A stretch of DNA of 64,000 bases from Amycolatopsis saalfeldensis (GCF_900110575.1 NZ_FOEF01000022.1:62001-126000); one strand, 5' to 3'. Numbered from the stretch's first letter, positions 1 through 9,548 are shown. Translations and numbers: made by a program. The notes: generated by a model not told the origin, from the sequence alone.

Positions 1-2
1 GC

Positions 3-1043
3 CGGGCGGTGAACCCGGACTCGCCGCCGAGCGTGGTGCGGGCGCTGGCGCGCGAAGGCATCGAGGTGCCCTCGGCCCGCAAGCACTTCCTGCGAGAGAT
101 CGACCATCCCGCCGTGGAACCGTTGCTGGAGTACAAGGAGCTGTCCCGGCTGCACTCGGCCAACGGCTGGGCGTGGCTCGAGGAATGGGTCGGCGAAGGG
201 CGTTTCCGGCCGCACTACATCGTGGGCGGCGTGGTGTCGGGGCGCTGGGCCACGCGCGGCGGCGGGGCGTTGCAGATCCCGAAGGTGCTGCGCACGTGTG
301 TCCGGGCGGATCCGGGCTGGTCGCTCGTGGTGGCCGACGCGGCGCAACTGGAGCCGCGGGTGCTCACGGCGCTGTCCGGCGACCGCCGGCTCGCGGAGGT
401 CGCCGCGGCCACGGACCTGTATGCCCGGCTGGGCGAGGCGCTGTTCTCCGGCGCGAGGTACGTGCCGGTGGTCGCCGGCGACACGCGTGACGACCGGTCG
501 AAGGCGAAGATCGCGATGCTGTCGGCCATGTACGGCGGCACCTCGGGCGAGGCCGGTCCGCTGCTGGCGTTGCTGCGCCAGCGTTTCCCGGACGCCGTGT
601 CCTATGTGGAGCATGCCGCGGCGGCGGGCGAACGCGGCGAGCGCGTGCGCTCCCGGCTGGGCCGCACCTCCCCCGCCCCGTCGGCCGCCTGGCGCGCGCT
701 GACCGGCGGCGTCGCCGACGACGAGGCGGCGGAAACCCGCGCCCGCCGCGCGTCCCGGGGCTGGGGCCGGTTCACCCGCAACTTCGTCGTGCAGGCCAGC
801 GCGGCGGACATGACCGCGGTGCTGCTCGCGACCCTGCGCCAGCGGCTCCCCGCCCCCGCCCACCTCGTGTTCTTCCAGCACGACGAGGTCATCGTGCACA
901 CCCCGGCCGCCCTCGCCGGCGAAGTGTCGGACCTCATCGAGGCCTGCGTGGCGGAAGCCGCCCGCCTCCTGTTCGGCGAGGCCTGCCCGGTCCGGTTCCC
1001 GATGCACATCGCCCCGGTGGAGACGTACGCGGACGCGAAGTAG
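3..1043 (+). CDS. Family A DNA polymerase, C-terminal part (partial)
   Basis: Template-directed DNA synthesis; this is the palm/fingers part of a polymerase I-like protein (actinobacterial 'bifunctional 3'-5' exonuclease/DNA polymerase' type). The frame is open to the left edge, so the true start and any exonuclease domain lie outside. Motif A is seen as VVADAAQLEPR (family DYSQIELR), with Asp in place but a relaxed tail. Motif B is the RSKAKIAMLSAMYGG segment with the conserved Arg, Lys and Tyr-Gly. Motif C is FFQHDEVIVH, holding the catalytic His-Asp-Glu. The three motifs in order make the family call firm. It is divergent from housekeeping PolA, so it is probably an accessory polymerase. 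A strong hairpin lies 427 bases past its stop, after the next small gene. Confidence 0.9.
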   Translation, partial: RAVNPDSPPSVVRALAREGIEVPSARKHFLREIDHPAVEPLLEYKELSRLHSANGWAWLEEWVGEGRFRPHYIVGGVVSGRWATRGGGALQIPKVLRTCVRADPGWSLVVADAAQLEPRVLTALSGDRRLAEVAAATDLYARLGEALFSGARYVPVVAGDTRDDRSKAKIAMLSAMYGGTSGEAGPLLALLRQRFPDAVSYVEHAAAAGERGERVRSRLGRTSPAPSAAWRALTGGVADDEAAETRARRASRGWGRFTRNFVVQASAADMTAVLLATLRQRLPAPAHLVFFQHDEVIVHTPAALAGEVSDLIEACVAEAARLLFGEACPVRFPMHIAPVETYADAK

Positions 1044-1066
1044 GCGACCGCCGATCTGTTGGCAGA

Positions 1067-1456
1067 ATGGTCACTCGGCCGACCTGGGGGGGGATCGATG
1101 GCGCGCACACCTTCCCGGACCGCGAACGCGCCCTGGACGGCCGTCCCGCTGTTGTTCGGGCTCCCCTGCTGGCTTACCTCGCGGGCGGCGCGCTCACGGC
1201 GGTCGGCGAAGTCCGGGAGCGGTGCGCGAAGGAGATCGTCCCCGCCAGTGCACCGCTCGATCACCTGGACGGCGGCTTCCTGCCCCTGCACTGGACCTGC
1301 GTCTTCCAGGACGGCACCACCTACGAGGGCGTCCCGTCCTGGACCAATCCACTGGTGTTCGGCGCGCTGGGCGGCATCGTGGCCTGCGTGGGGGCGAGCA
1401 CCGCGCTGGATCGGCGTTTTCGGCGCAGGTCGGGAAAGCCTCCCACCGTGAAGTAG
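1067..1456 (+). CDS. Small membrane protein, apparently frameshifted
   Basis: Function unknown. The open frame from ATG 1067 gives 129 residues with two hydrophobic stretches (APLLAYLAGGALTAV and LVFGALGGIVACVGAS) around a polar loop. The first ~30 codons use T-ending codons unlike their neighbours. A better start is ATG 1098, preceded by a G-run that can serve as ribosome binding site. It reads MARTPSRTANAPWTAVPLLFG with strong G/C third positions but in another frame. Adding one C to the CCCC at 1163-1166 joins the two frames as VPLLFGLPLLAYLAGGAL, a sensible first membrane helix. I therefore think the intact gene is 1098-1456 (about 119 residues) with a one-base deletion, either a real mutation or a base-call error. 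Confidence 0.5.
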   Translation: MVTRPTWGGIDGAHTFPDRERALDGRPAVVRAPLLAYLAGGALTAVGEVRERCAKEIVPASAPLDHLDGGFLPLHWTCVFQDGTTYEGVPSWTNPLVFGALGGIVACVGASTALDRRFRRRSGKPPTVK

Positions 1457-1469
1457 GCAGCCGGTGACG

Positions 1470-1502
1470 GTGCGGCGGGGAGGTCGTGCCTCCCCGCCGC
1501 AC
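1470..1502. terminator. Bidirectional hairpin terminator
   Basis: Perfect 14-bp stem (GTGCGGCGGGGAGG pairing with CCTCCCCGCCGCAC) and a 5-base loop TCGTG, between the convergent ends of the small membrane protein gene and the GH59 gene. There is no long T-run, as is common for GC-rich actinomycete terminators, so it could stop transcription from both sides. Confidence 0.75.
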
Positions 1503-1506
1503 TGCC

Positions 1507-3867
1507 TCAGCTGGTCGGCAGGGCCCATTTCTGGCTGTCGGCCGCCGTGCAGGTGGTGATCACCAGTTGCTGCCCGTCACCCGGGTTGTCCAGGCATTTG
1601 CCGCTCTGCAAGGAAAGCAGTGTGCCGTCGGACTGCCCGAGCCAGGTCTGGTTCGGGCCGCCGTTGCAGTCCCACAGCTCGACCTTCGTCCCGTCGGCCG
1701 TGCCCTGCCCGAAGACATCGAGGCATTTGCCGCGTGAGGACACCGCGCCGTTGTCGACGGTCCAGGTCTGCTGGGCCGAGCCGGTGACACACGGGGCGGC
1801 CGTGACGGCGGCGCCGTTCGTCGCGGCGGGGCTGCCGTCGGCGCAGGCCGAGCCGGCGGTGATCGGCCCGGTCGGCGGGGTGGTCGACCCGCTGCCCGGG
1901 GTGACCGCGAAGTTGTCGAACTCCGCGGTCTGGTAACCGGTGAGCCCGATCCCGGCCTGGCCGCTGGTCCACCAGCCGTCGGTCGCGGAGCCGGCCGGCT
2001 TGCCGTCCACCGTGCCGGTGATCCGGTTGCCCTGGAAGGTGACCGAAAGGGTGTGCCACTGCCCGACGCCGATCGCCGTCGTCTGTCCACTCGCGATGGT
2101 GGTGTACGTGCCCTTGGTGTCACTGCGGACGATCGACCAGGCGCCGGCGTCGGAAACGCGGAACCAGTAGGCGTTCTGGTCGGCCTGCGGGCGGGACTGG
2201 GTGTTCGCCCGGCCGAGCAGCTCCGCGGTCCCCGGCTTCGCGAGCCGGACGTCGGCGGACACCGTGTAGTTGCCCCACTTCGGGTCGCCGATCATCGAGT
2301 ACGCGTCGGAGTCGTCCTGCCAGATGATCGGCCGGATCGGCGCCATCTGCCGCAGGCAGCTGCCCGCGCGGCCGGTGCAGGGCTGGACCTCGTACGAGCC
2401 CTGCATGTCCGCGAAGTACTTGGCCTCCTTGCCCTTCGGGTAGCCGTTGAAGTCGTCCGCGTACGGCAGCTTCATGCCACCGGACGCCGGGCTGCTCGCG
2501 GTGCCCTTGCCCTGGCCCGTGGTGGTCGAGATCGTATAGACGGTGTTCGGCTGCAAGGTGAGCGAGAACCTGCCGTTGGCGGGACGGATGTCCTGCAGGT
2601 GCGCGAAGTCCGGGCCGGTGCCGAGATCGGTGGCCCAGACGTGCACGGTGCCGGTCGAGAGCCCGCCGGCGACGGTGAACGACGCCGTCTGCGCGGCGGT
2701 CGCGGTGGTGGTCTCGAGGATGGTCGAGTAATCGCGCCGGTTCGGCGACTTCAGGGTGACGTAACTGCCGTTGGCGCGGTCGCCGCCGAGGTAGCCGCTG
2801 GCGCTGTCGATGAAGGTCCAGCCCGGTTGCGTGAACTGCGTGACCTGCGCGGTGGCCCAGGTGCTCTTGCCGAGGCTGTACGCGCCGGACCACGGCTCGG
2901 GGGCGACGGCGAGCCCGACCGTGCTGTACGGCAGGTTCGGCGTGATCGCGGCGAGCAGCGGCCAGTTGAGGTAGGCGGTCATCTTCGCGTCGAGGTACCC
3001 GCGGGTGATCGACCGGATCAGCGCCGGTGTGCCCTGGCTGATGTCCTGCGAGCCGTTTTCACTGGCCCACAAGGGTTTTCCGGTCGCGGTGGCCGCGGGG
3101 GTGGTGGCGCAGGTGATCGCGTCGCCGCCGTCACCGCCGCTGCACGGGTAGTGCGCGCCGACGATGTCGACCGCCTTGGCCAGCGCCGGGTCCTTCACCA
3201 TGTCGTCGGCGATGCCCCAGTCGGAGTCGGCGCCGACGACCTTGATCTTCGAGTGGCCGTTCGCGGCCAGCGCGGTGTGGAGCTTTTCGTACCACCCGGC
3301 GTCGTAACCGCGTTCGTTCCAGCCGCCGAGCAGGCTGATGTCCAGGTGGTGCTGCTTCGCGCAGCCGAGCCAGGTCATCAGGTAGCCGATGGTGTCCTGG
3401 GACCAGAAGTTGCCGCCGCCGAGCCAGCCGGGCGCGGTCCAGGCGAGGCCGTACAGCTCGATGCGCGGATTGCGTTTGACGGCCTGCTCGGCCAGCCACC
3501 ATTCGTAACCGCCGTCGCAGTTCACCGCGCCCTTGGTGTGCTCGATCGAGGGCTCGGCGCCGTCGGTGGAGTTCGCGTCGCCGCCGATCTCGAGCTTCAG
3601 CAGCTGGAGGTCGGCGCCGTAACCGGGTTTGAACAGGTAGTCGAGGATCTGGCTGCGCTGCGGCTCGGGGTAGTCGATGAGCAGCCGCGAGTTGCCGCCG
3701 CCACCGCTGATCGCGCCGATTCCGTCGAACGTGCGGCCGCCTTGGGCTCCGTCGATCTTGACGGCGGTGGTGACGGCGGCCGGGCCGGTCCCGGTGGCGT
3801 CGGCGGGGGTCTGCACCGACGCGAGCATCAGCGACGCGGCCAGTAGAGCCAGGACTTTTCTGCGCAT
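1507..3867 (-). CDS. Secreted GH59 galactosylceramidase with ricin-type lectin domain
   Basis: Glycoside hydrolase family 59 enzyme, expected to remove beta-galactose from galactosylceramide-like or other galactosides outside the cell. From ATG 3867 (GGAGA about 9 bases upstream) it has 786 residues. Residues 1-25 are a signal peptide (MRRK, hydrophobic core, ADA). A TIM-barrel catalytic domain follows, with the acid/base Glu185 in GGWNERGYD and the nucleophile Glu270 in PLWASENGS, spaced as in mammalian GALC. The middle and C-terminal beta-domains of the family come next (to about 650). The tail is a ricin-B/CBM13 domain with repeated QxW motifs (QQTW, NQTW, QKW). An in-frame TTG at 3903 would give 12 more residues but sits on a 12-bp palindrome and would spoil the signal peptide, so I reject it. 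The exact substrate is not certain. Confidence 0.9.
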   Translation of the reverse strand: MRRKVLALLAASLMLASVQTPADATGTGPAAVTTAVKIDGAQGGRTFDGIGAISGGGGNSRLLIDYPEPQRSQILDYLFKPGYGADLQLLKLEIGGDANSTDGAEPSIEHTKGAVNCDGGYEWWLAEQAVKRNPRIELYGLAWTAPGWLGGGNFWSQDTIGYLMTWLGCAKQHHLDISLLGGWNERGYDAGWYEKLHTALAANGHSKIKVVGADSDWGIADDMVKDPALAKAVDIVGAHYPCSGGDGGDAITCATTPAATATGKPLWASENGSQDISQGTPALIRSITRGYLDAKMTAYLNWPLLAAITPNLPYSTVGLAVAPEPWSGAYSLGKSTWATAQVTQFTQPGWTFIDSASGYLGGDRANGSYVTLKSPNRRDYSTILETTTATAAQTASFTVAGGLSTGTVHVWATDLGTGPDFAHLQDIRPANGRFSLTLQPNTVYTISTTTGQGKGTASSPASGGMKLPYADDFNGYPKGKEAKYFADMQGSYEVQPCTGRAGSCLRQMAPIRPIIWQDDSDAYSMIGDPKWGNYTVSADVRLAKPGTAELLGRANTQSRPQADQNAYWFRVSDAGAWSIVRSDTKGTYTTIASGQTTAIGVGQWHTLSVTFQGNRITGTVDGKPAGSATDGWWTSGQAGIGLTGYQTAEFDNFAVTPGSGSTTPPTGPITAGSACADGSPAATNGAAVTAAPCVTGSAQQTWTVDNGAVSSRGKCLDVFGQGTADGTKVELWDCNGGPNQTWLGQSDGTLLSLQSGKCLDNPGDGQQLVITTCTAADSQKWALPTS

Positions 3868-3889
3868 GAGGCTTCGTCTCCAGTCGTCC

Positions 3890-3901
3890 GACAACGTTGT
3901 C
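3890..3901. promoter_or_regulatory. Palindromic operator upstream of GH59 gene
   Basis: GACAACGTTGTC is a perfect 12-bp palindrome centred on CG, 22 bases before the chosen GH59 start. Sites of this shape are typical of LacI-family repressors that control actinomycete glycosidase genes. No LacI gene lies in the window, so the regulator is unknown. Confidence 0.5.
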
Positions 3902-4047
3902 AACGGGACGTCCTCTTAGCGAAATACACCGGCGGGGTGGTGTCAACCCTCCGTGGGTCACCTTGCGACGAGCGGCCCGGAAGCCCGAAAACCCAGTCTT
4001 GTCAAGGGGTTCCGGCCATCCTGGCCACCAGTCTGGCCGGTGCCGGC

Positions 4048-7000
4048 CTACGCCTCGAGCGCGTCGTCCAAGGCCTTCGTGATGCGCTTCAGCGAGACCG
4101 GATGCGCGGTCCCCAGGGTCTGGGCGAAGAACGAAACCCGGAGTTCCTCGATCATCCAGCGCACCTCACGCAACGCCGGGGAAGACGTGCCCGGCGCCAC
4201 GGCGGCCAGCGCCGCGCGGTACTCGCCGGTGATCCAGGCGACGTCGGCCGTGCGCTGGAGATCGCGGGTCGGCTCGGTGGGCAGCTTCTCCAGGCGGCGC
4301 TCGATGCCGCGCAGGTACCGGACCACGTGACGCAGCCGCGGCGCGCCGGTCTCGGTCACGAAACCCGCGTACACCAAGCCGTCCAGCTGCGCGCGGATGT
4401 CGGCCAGCGACTCCGCCGGGCCGCGCGCGTCCGGCAGCCGCGTCTCGACGTCGTTGGCGGCGCGCAGGATGCGCTCCACCTCCGTCAGCACGTCCAGCAC
4501 GGCCGGGTTGAGGCCCGCGCGCACCTGCTCCAGCAGCTTCGCGAAACCGGCCTCGGCCCAGACCGGGCCGCCGGCCGCGGCCATCAGCGAGTCCACCGCG
4601 CAGTCGACGCAGTCCTCCAGCAGCGCGGCCACGCTGCCGTGCGGATTGCGGTTCAGCACCAGCTTCGAGGAGTTCGACAGCGAGCGGGTGATGAACTTCA
4701 TCGGCGAGTTCAGGTTCAGCCGCAGCATCCGCCGCGTGCCGGCCCACATCGCGTGCTCCTGCTGCGCCGGGGTGTCCAGCAGCCGCACGGCCACGGACGC
4801 GCCCTCGTCCACCAGCGCCGGGTACGCCTTGACGTCGTGCCCGCGCTGCGTCGAAGCGAACACCTTCGGCAGCTCGCCGAACGCGGGCGCGGTCAGCCCG
4901 GCCTTCTCCAGGCTGTTCGCCGCCCGGGAGATCGTCTCGCGCACGCGCGGGGCCAGCCGCCGCTTGAGCTCCTCGACGTCCTTGTCCTCGGCGACCTTCT
5001 TGCCCCGCTCGTCGACGATCCGGAACGTCATCCGCAGGTGCTCCGGCGCCGCCGCGAGGTCCCACGCGGAATACGGCACCGCCACGCCACGCAGTGCCTC
5101 CAGCTCGTCCGACAGCACGTCGACCAGCGGACCGTCCGAAGGGGACACTCGCGAAAGGACGTACTTCGCGGTGTCCGGCGCCGGCACGAAGTTGCGCCGC
5201 AACGCTTTCGGCAGTGATTTGATCAGCTGCGTCGCCAGTTCCTCGCGCAGGCCGGGCACCTGCCAGTCGAAACCGTCGGCGGTCACCTGGTTCAGCACCG
5301 GCAGCGGGATGTGCACGGTGACGCCGTCCGCGTCCGCGCCCGGCTCGAACTGGTAGGTGAGCTTGAAGACCAGCGAGCCCTGCGTCCACGAGTCCGGGTA
5401 GTCCGACTCGCGCACCCCGCCCGCGGTTTCGTTGATCAGCATGGACTTCTCGAACGACAGCGCGTCCGGATCGTCGCGGCGGGCCTTCTTCCACCAGCTG
5501 TCGAAGTGCCGCACCGAAACCACGTCGGCCGGCACGCGCTGGTCGTAGAACTCGAACAGCGTCTCGTCGTCGACCAGGATGTCGCGGCGCCGCGCCCGGT
5601 TCTCCAGGTCCTCGACCTCGTCGAGCAATGCGCGGTTCTCGGCGAAGAACTTGTGGTTCGTCTGCCAGTCGCCCTCCACCAGCGCGTGGCGGATGAACAG
5701 CTCGCGCGAGAGCTCGGGGTCGATGCGGCCGTAGTTCACGCGCCGGTCCGCGATCAGCGGGACGCCGTACAGCGTCACCTTCTCCACCGCCATCACCGCG
5801 CCCTGCTTGCGCTCCCAGTGCGGCTCGGAGTAGTTGCGCTTGACCACGTGCGCGGCCAGCGGCTCGACCCACTCCGGCTCGATCCGCGCGTTGACCCGGC
5901 CCCACAGCCGCGAGGTCTCGACCAGCTCGGCCGACATCACCCAGCGCGGCTGCTTCTTGAACAGCGACGAGCCCGGGAACACGCCGAACCGCGCGCCGCG
6001 GGCGCCGAGGTAGTCGCCCTTCGCCGGGTCTTTGAGCCCGATGTGCGAAAGCAGCCCGGCGATCAGCGAGGTGTGCACCCGCTGCGGCTCGGCCGGCGTG
6101 GTGTTCAGCGCGATGCCCAGCGGCTTCGCGAGCTGACGGAGCTGGCTGAAGATGTCCTGCCACTCACGCACGCGCAGGTAGTTGAGGTACTCGCTGCGGC
6201 ACAGCCGGCGGAACTGGTTGCCGGTCAGCGCCTTCTGCTGCTCGGCCAGGTAGTCCCAGAGCTTGAGGTAGGCCAGGAAGTCCGACGTGGGGTCGGCGAA
6301 CCGGGCGTGCTGGGCGTCGGCCGCCTGCTGCTTCTCCGCCGGCCGCTCGCGCGGGTCCTGAATGGACAGTGCGGCGGCGATGATCATCACCTCGCGCACG
6401 CAGCCATTGCGCGAAGCCTCCAGCACCATGCGCGCCATCCGCGGGTCCACCGGCAGCAGCGCGAGCTGACGCCCGGTCTCGGTCAGGCGGGTGGTCTCGT
6501 TCGCGTCGAACGCGCCCAGCTCCTGCAGCAGCTGCACCCCGTCGGCGATCTGGCGGCGGTCCGGCGGCTCCACGAACGGGAACGCGGCCATGTCGCCGAG
6601 CCCGAGCGAGGTCATCTGCAGGATCACCGACGCCAGGTTGGTGCGCAGGATCTCCGGGTCGGTGAACTCGGGCCGGGCGTCGAAGTCGTCCTCGGAGTAC
6701 AGCCGGATGCAGATGCCGTCCGAAGTACGGCCGCAGCGGCCCTTGCGCTGGTTGGCCGACGCCTGCGAGACGGGCTCGATCGGCAGCCGCTGCACCTTCG
6801 TGCGGTGGCTGTAGCGGGAGATGCGCGCGGTGCCCGGGTCGATCACGTACTTGATGCCCAGCACGGTCAGCGACGTCTCGGCGACGTTCGTGGCCAGCAC
6901 GACGCGGCGGCCGGTGTGGCGCTGGAACACCCGGTGCTGATCCGCCGAGGAAAGCCGCGCGTACAGCGGCAGCACCTCGGTGTTGCGCAGGTCCATGCGG

Positions 7001-7926
7001 TTGAGCACATCCGCGGTGTCGCGGATCTCGCGCTCGCCGGAGAGGAACACCAGCACGTCGCCCGGGCCCTCGGCGCACAGCTCCTCGACGGCCTCGGCGA
7101 TGGCCTGCGTCTGGTCGCGGTCCGGGTCGGCTTCGGGATCGTCCGGGTCGACGAGCGGCCGGTAGCGCACCTCGACCGGGTAGGTGCGGCCGGAGACCTC
7201 GACGATCGGCGCCTTGTCGAAGTGCTGGGAGAACCGCTCCGGGTCGATGGTCGCCGAGGTGATGATCACCTTGAGGTCGGGGCGGCGCGGCAGCAGCTGT
7301 TTGAGGTAGCCGAGGATGAAGTCGATGTTGAGGCTGCGCTCGTGGGCCTCGTCGATGATCAGCGTGTCGTACTGGCGCAGCATCGGGTCGGTCTGGATCT
7401 CGGCCAGCAGGATGCCGTCGGTCATCAGCTTGACCAGGGTGTCCTGTCCGGACTGGTCGGTGAAGCGGACCTTGTAGCCGACGGCCTCGCCCAGCTCGGT
7501 CTTCAGCTCGCCGGCGATCCGGTCGGCGACCGTGCGCGCGGCCAGCCGCCGCGGCTGGGTGTGCCCGATCTGGCCGCGGATGCCCCGGCCCAGCTCCAGG
7601 CAGATCTTCGGCAGCTGCGTGGTCTTGCCCGACCCGGTCTCCCCCGCGACGATCACCACCTGGTGGTCGCGGATCGTGTCGCCGATCTCGTCCTTCAACC
7701 GGCTGACCGGCAGCTCGGCCGGGTATTCGATCTTCGGCACGTTCTCGCGCCGCCGCCGCACGCGCAGCTCGGCGGTCTCGAAATCGGCCGCCAGCTTTTC
7801 GGCCACGGCGTGGGCGTCACGGGCCCGGCGGGCGCCGTCCAGCCGCCGCCGAAGCCGATGCTCGTCACGCGACATCAACTCGGGCAGCCGGGCGCGCAGC
7901 GCTTCGAGCGGGGATTGAGTGGACAT
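4048..7926 (-). CDS. hrpA: ATP-dependent RNA helicase HrpA (DEAH box)
   Basis: Cytoplasmic RNA helicase of the DEAH/RHA group that unwinds or remodels RNA with ATP. The 1292 residues match the usual HrpA length of about 1300. Motif I is GETGSGKTT (residues 95-103), motif II is DEAH (192-195), motif III is SAT (224-226) and motif VI is QRKGRCGR. Helicase-associated (HA2) and OB-fold regions follow, then the long HrpA-specific C-terminal domain. The start is ATG 7926; the ribosome binding site is weak. It lies 52 bases downstream of the antiporter gene on the same strand and could be read with it, but it may also have its own promoter. Family identity is secure; the RNA targets cannot be told from sequence. 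Confidence 0.97.
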   Translation of the reverse strand: MSTQSPLEALRARLPELMSRDEHRLRRRLDGARRARDAHAVAEKLAADFETAELRVRRRRENVPKIEYPAELPVSRLKDEIGDTIRDHQVVIVAGETGSGKTTQLPKICLELGRGIRGQIGHTQPRRLAARTVADRIAGELKTELGEAVGYKVRFTDQSGQDTLVKLMTDGILLAEIQTDPMLRQYDTLIIDEAHERSLNIDFILGYLKQLLPRRPDLKVIITSATIDPERFSQHFDKAPIVEVSGRTYPVEVRYRPLVDPDDPEADPDRDQTQAIAEAVEELCAEGPGDVLVFLSGEREIRDTADVLNRMDLRNTEVLPLYARLSSADQHRVFQRHTGRRVVLATNVAETSLTVLGIKYVIDPGTARISRYSHRTKVQRLPIEPVSQASANQRKGRCGRTSDGICIRLYSEDDFDARPEFTDPEILRTNLASVILQMTSLGLGDMAAFPFVEPPDRRQIADGVQLLQELGAFDANETTRLTETGRQLALLPVDPRMARMVLEASRNGCVREVMIIAAALSIQDPRERPAEKQQAADAQHARFADPTSDFLAYLKLWDYLAEQQKALTGNQFRRLCRSEYLNYLRVREWQDIFSQLRQLAKPLGIALNTTPAEPQRVHTSLIAGLLSHIGLKDPAKGDYLGARGARFGVFPGSSLFKKQPRWVMSAELVETSRLWGRVNARIEPEWVEPLAAHVVKRNYSEPHWERKQGAVMAVEKVTLYGVPLIADRRVNYGRIDPELSRELFIRHALVEGDWQTNHKFFAENRALLDEVEDLENRARRRDILVDDETLFEFYDQRVPADVVSVRHFDSWWKKARRDDPDALSFEKSMLINETAGGVRESDYPDSWTQGSLVFKLTYQFEPGADADGVTVHIPLPVLNQVTADGFDWQVPGLREELATQLIKSLPKALRRNFVPAPDTAKYVLSRVSPSDGPLVDVLSDELEALRGVAVPYSAWDLAAAPEHLRMTFRIVDERGKKVAEDKDVEELKRRLAPRVRETISRAANSLEKAGLTAPAFGELPKVFASTQRGHDVKAYPALVDEGASVAVRLLDTPAQQEHAMWAGTRRMLRLNLNSPMKFITRSLSNSSKLVLNRNPHGSVAALLEDCVDCAVDSLMAAAGGPVWAEAGFAKLLEQVRAGLNPAVLDVLTEVERILRAANDVETRLPDARGPAESLADIRAQLDGLVYAGFVTETGAPRLRHVVRYLRGIERRLEKLPTEPTRDLQRTADVAWITGEYRAALAAVAPGTSSPALREVRWMIEELRVSFFAQTLGTAHPVSLKRITKALDDALEA

Positions 7927-7978
7927 ACTTGTTACGAGGATAGCCGTGCGTGACGGACGGGGCTCCTGAATATGCCCC

Positions 7979-9172
7979 TCACGACAATGCCCGTGCGGAC
8001 GCGGGCAGCAGACGCCGTGGCAGCAGCCAGGTCAGCCGGTCCGAGCGCAGCACCGCCAGCGGGCCGATCACCGCGAGGAGCAGGACGTAACCCGCGACGA
8101 ACGGGGCCACCCGCTCGTCCAGGCCGGCCGTCGTGGCCATCGCCGCCAGCACCAGGGAGAACTCGCCCCGGGTCAGCACCGTCAGCCCGATGTTCACCCC
8201 CGCCTGCCGGTCGAACGAGTGCAGCCGGGCCGCGAAGGCGCCCGCGGCGAGGTTGAGCACCAGCGTCAGCGCGACGGCCGCGAGCACCGGCAGCACCACC
8301 GTCCCGACCGCCCGCGGGTCGATGGACAGGCCGAAGATGAAGAAGAACAGCGCGCCGAACGCGTCGCGCAGCGGCAGGACCAGCTTGTGCACGCGCGGGG
8401 CGACCTTCGAGCCGCCGAGCATCATGCCGACCATGAACGCGCCGATCGCGTCGGACACGCCGACCTCCTCGGCGACGGCGGCCCCGAGCACGGCGACGCC
8501 GACGAAGCAGACCGTCAGCAGCTCGTCGTCCGCCGAGCCGAAGAGCTTCGAGACCGCGCGGCCGCCCCAGCGGGCGAGCGCGGCCAGCACCAGGAGGAAG
8601 CCGAACGCCTTGCCGAAGTCGGCCAGGACCGCGCTGAAGCCGTCCGCCCCGCTGAGCACCGGCTGCAGCAAGGCCAGGTAGAGCGCCAGGAACAGGTCCT
8701 CCAGCACGATGATGCCCATGATCAGCCGGGACTCGGGGTTGTTCAGCCGCCGGGTTTCGAGCAGCAGTTTCGTGACGATCGCGGACGAGGAGATGCCGAT
8801 GGCGCCGGCGATCACCAGCGCCTCGCGCGAGCCCCAGCCCAGCGTGAAGCCGAACGCGAGCCCGCCGCCGACGTTGAGCAGCAGGTAGCCCAGCCCGGCG
8901 CCGACGAGCCGTCTGCCGCCGCGCGCGAGGTCGTCGAGGGAGAATTCGAGGCCGAGGTAGAACAGCAGGAACACCAGGCCGAGGGCGGCCAGCACGCCGA
9001 GCTCGCCCGGGTTGTCCACAAGGGACAGACCGGGGGTGTTGGGGCCGAAGACGAAACCGGCCAGCATGAAGAGGGGGATCGTCGGCAGCCCGATGCGGGC
9101 GCCGAGGCGGGCAACGACTCCGGCGGCGAGGAACGCGCCGCCGACGGCCAGCAAAGCATGACCGTTGCTCAT
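7979..9172 (-). CDS. CPA2-family monovalent cation/proton antiporter
   Basis: Integral membrane exchanger that trades Na+ or K+ against protons. The 397 residues form about 12 hydrophobic segments across a Na_H_exchanger domain. Family motifs include LFMLAGFVFGP near the N-terminus, LLFYLGLEFSLDDL, the SSSAIVTKLL segment and the ion-site-like LEDLFLALYLALL and SDAIGAFMVGMMLGG. There is no C-terminal RCK/TrkA domain, so any nucleotide-binding regulatory subunit would be encoded elsewhere. The start is ATG 9172, with GGAGGAG 6-8 bases upstream. A small exported protein gene lies 43 bases upstream on the same strand and may be cotranscribed. The transported ion is not predictable here. Confidence 0.9.
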   Translation of the reverse strand: MSNGHALLAVGGAFLAAGVVARLGARIGLPTIPLFMLAGFVFGPNTPGLSLVDNPGELGVLAALGLVFLLFYLGLEFSLDDLARGGRRLVGAGLGYLLLNVGGGLAFGFTLGWGSREALVIAGAIGISSSAIVTKLLLETRRLNNPESRLIMGIIVLEDLFLALYLALLQPVLSGADGFSAVLADFGKAFGFLLVLAALARWGGRAVSKLFGSADDELLTVCFVGVAVLGAAVAEEVGVSDAIGAFMVGMMLGGSKVAPRVHKLVLPLRDAFGALFFFIFGLSIDPRAVGTVVLPVLAAVALTLVLNLAAGAFAARLHSFDRQAGVNIGLTVLTRGEFSLVLAAMATTAGLDERVAPFVAGYVLLLAVIGPLAVLRSDRLTWLLPRRLLPASARALS

Positions 9173-9215
9173 GGGGACTCCTCCGGAGCTTGAGTACGGG
9201 GCGGTCAGGGCGTAC

Positions 9216-9548
9216 TCAGCTGAGCGGCGGACCGCGGGCCTCGGGCGCGCGCACCGGCCGGAAGGGGGCGGCCAGACGGGTTTCCGCGACGACCACGCCG
9301 ACGGCCGGGCGCGGCGGCGGCACCACGGCGGGCGGTTCGGCGAATGGCAGCGGATGCGGCGCGTGCAGCGCCGGCCGGTGCCCCGGCACGGCCGCCGGGG
9401 CGGGCGCCGCGGCGCGTGCCGGGTGCGCCCCCGCAGAAGTATTCGAAACCGTTGCGGCGGAGGGGAAAGTGCCGCCCAGGACCAGGGCGAGCAGCATCAG
9501 CAGGAGGATGGACCGGTGCCGTGGCGCGGAGGCGACGGCAGCAGTCAT
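9216..9548 (-). CDS. Small exported or membrane-anchored protein of unknown function
   Basis: I do not recognise this 110-residue protein. Residues 13-35 are hydrophobic (ILLLMLLALVLGG and following), so it has a signal peptide or anchor. The rest is rich in Pro, Ala and Val with no Cys and no domain I can name. ATG 9548 is the only good start and has a weak ribosome binding site. It is 43 bases upstream of the antiporter gene, same strand, and divergent from the reductase gene at 9669. Codon use is actinobacterial, so it is probably real, but the low-complexity composition lowers my confidence. Confidence 0.5.
   Translation of the reverse strand: MTAAVASAPRHRSILLLMLLALVLGGTFPSAATVSNTSAGAHPARAAAPAPAAVPGHRPALHAPHPLPFAEPPAVVPPPRPAVGVVVAETRLAAPFRPVRAPEARGPPLS

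Noticed and set aside
3868..3903. TTG start of the GH59 gene at 3903
   Set aside because: It lies on the 12-bp palindrome, lacks a ribosome binding site and moves the signal peptide away from the N-terminus.
5311..7953. 880-codon plus-strand frame opposite hrpA
   Set aside because: Antisense shadow of a certain helicase gene; composition is nonsense-like (Arg, Val, Leu, His).
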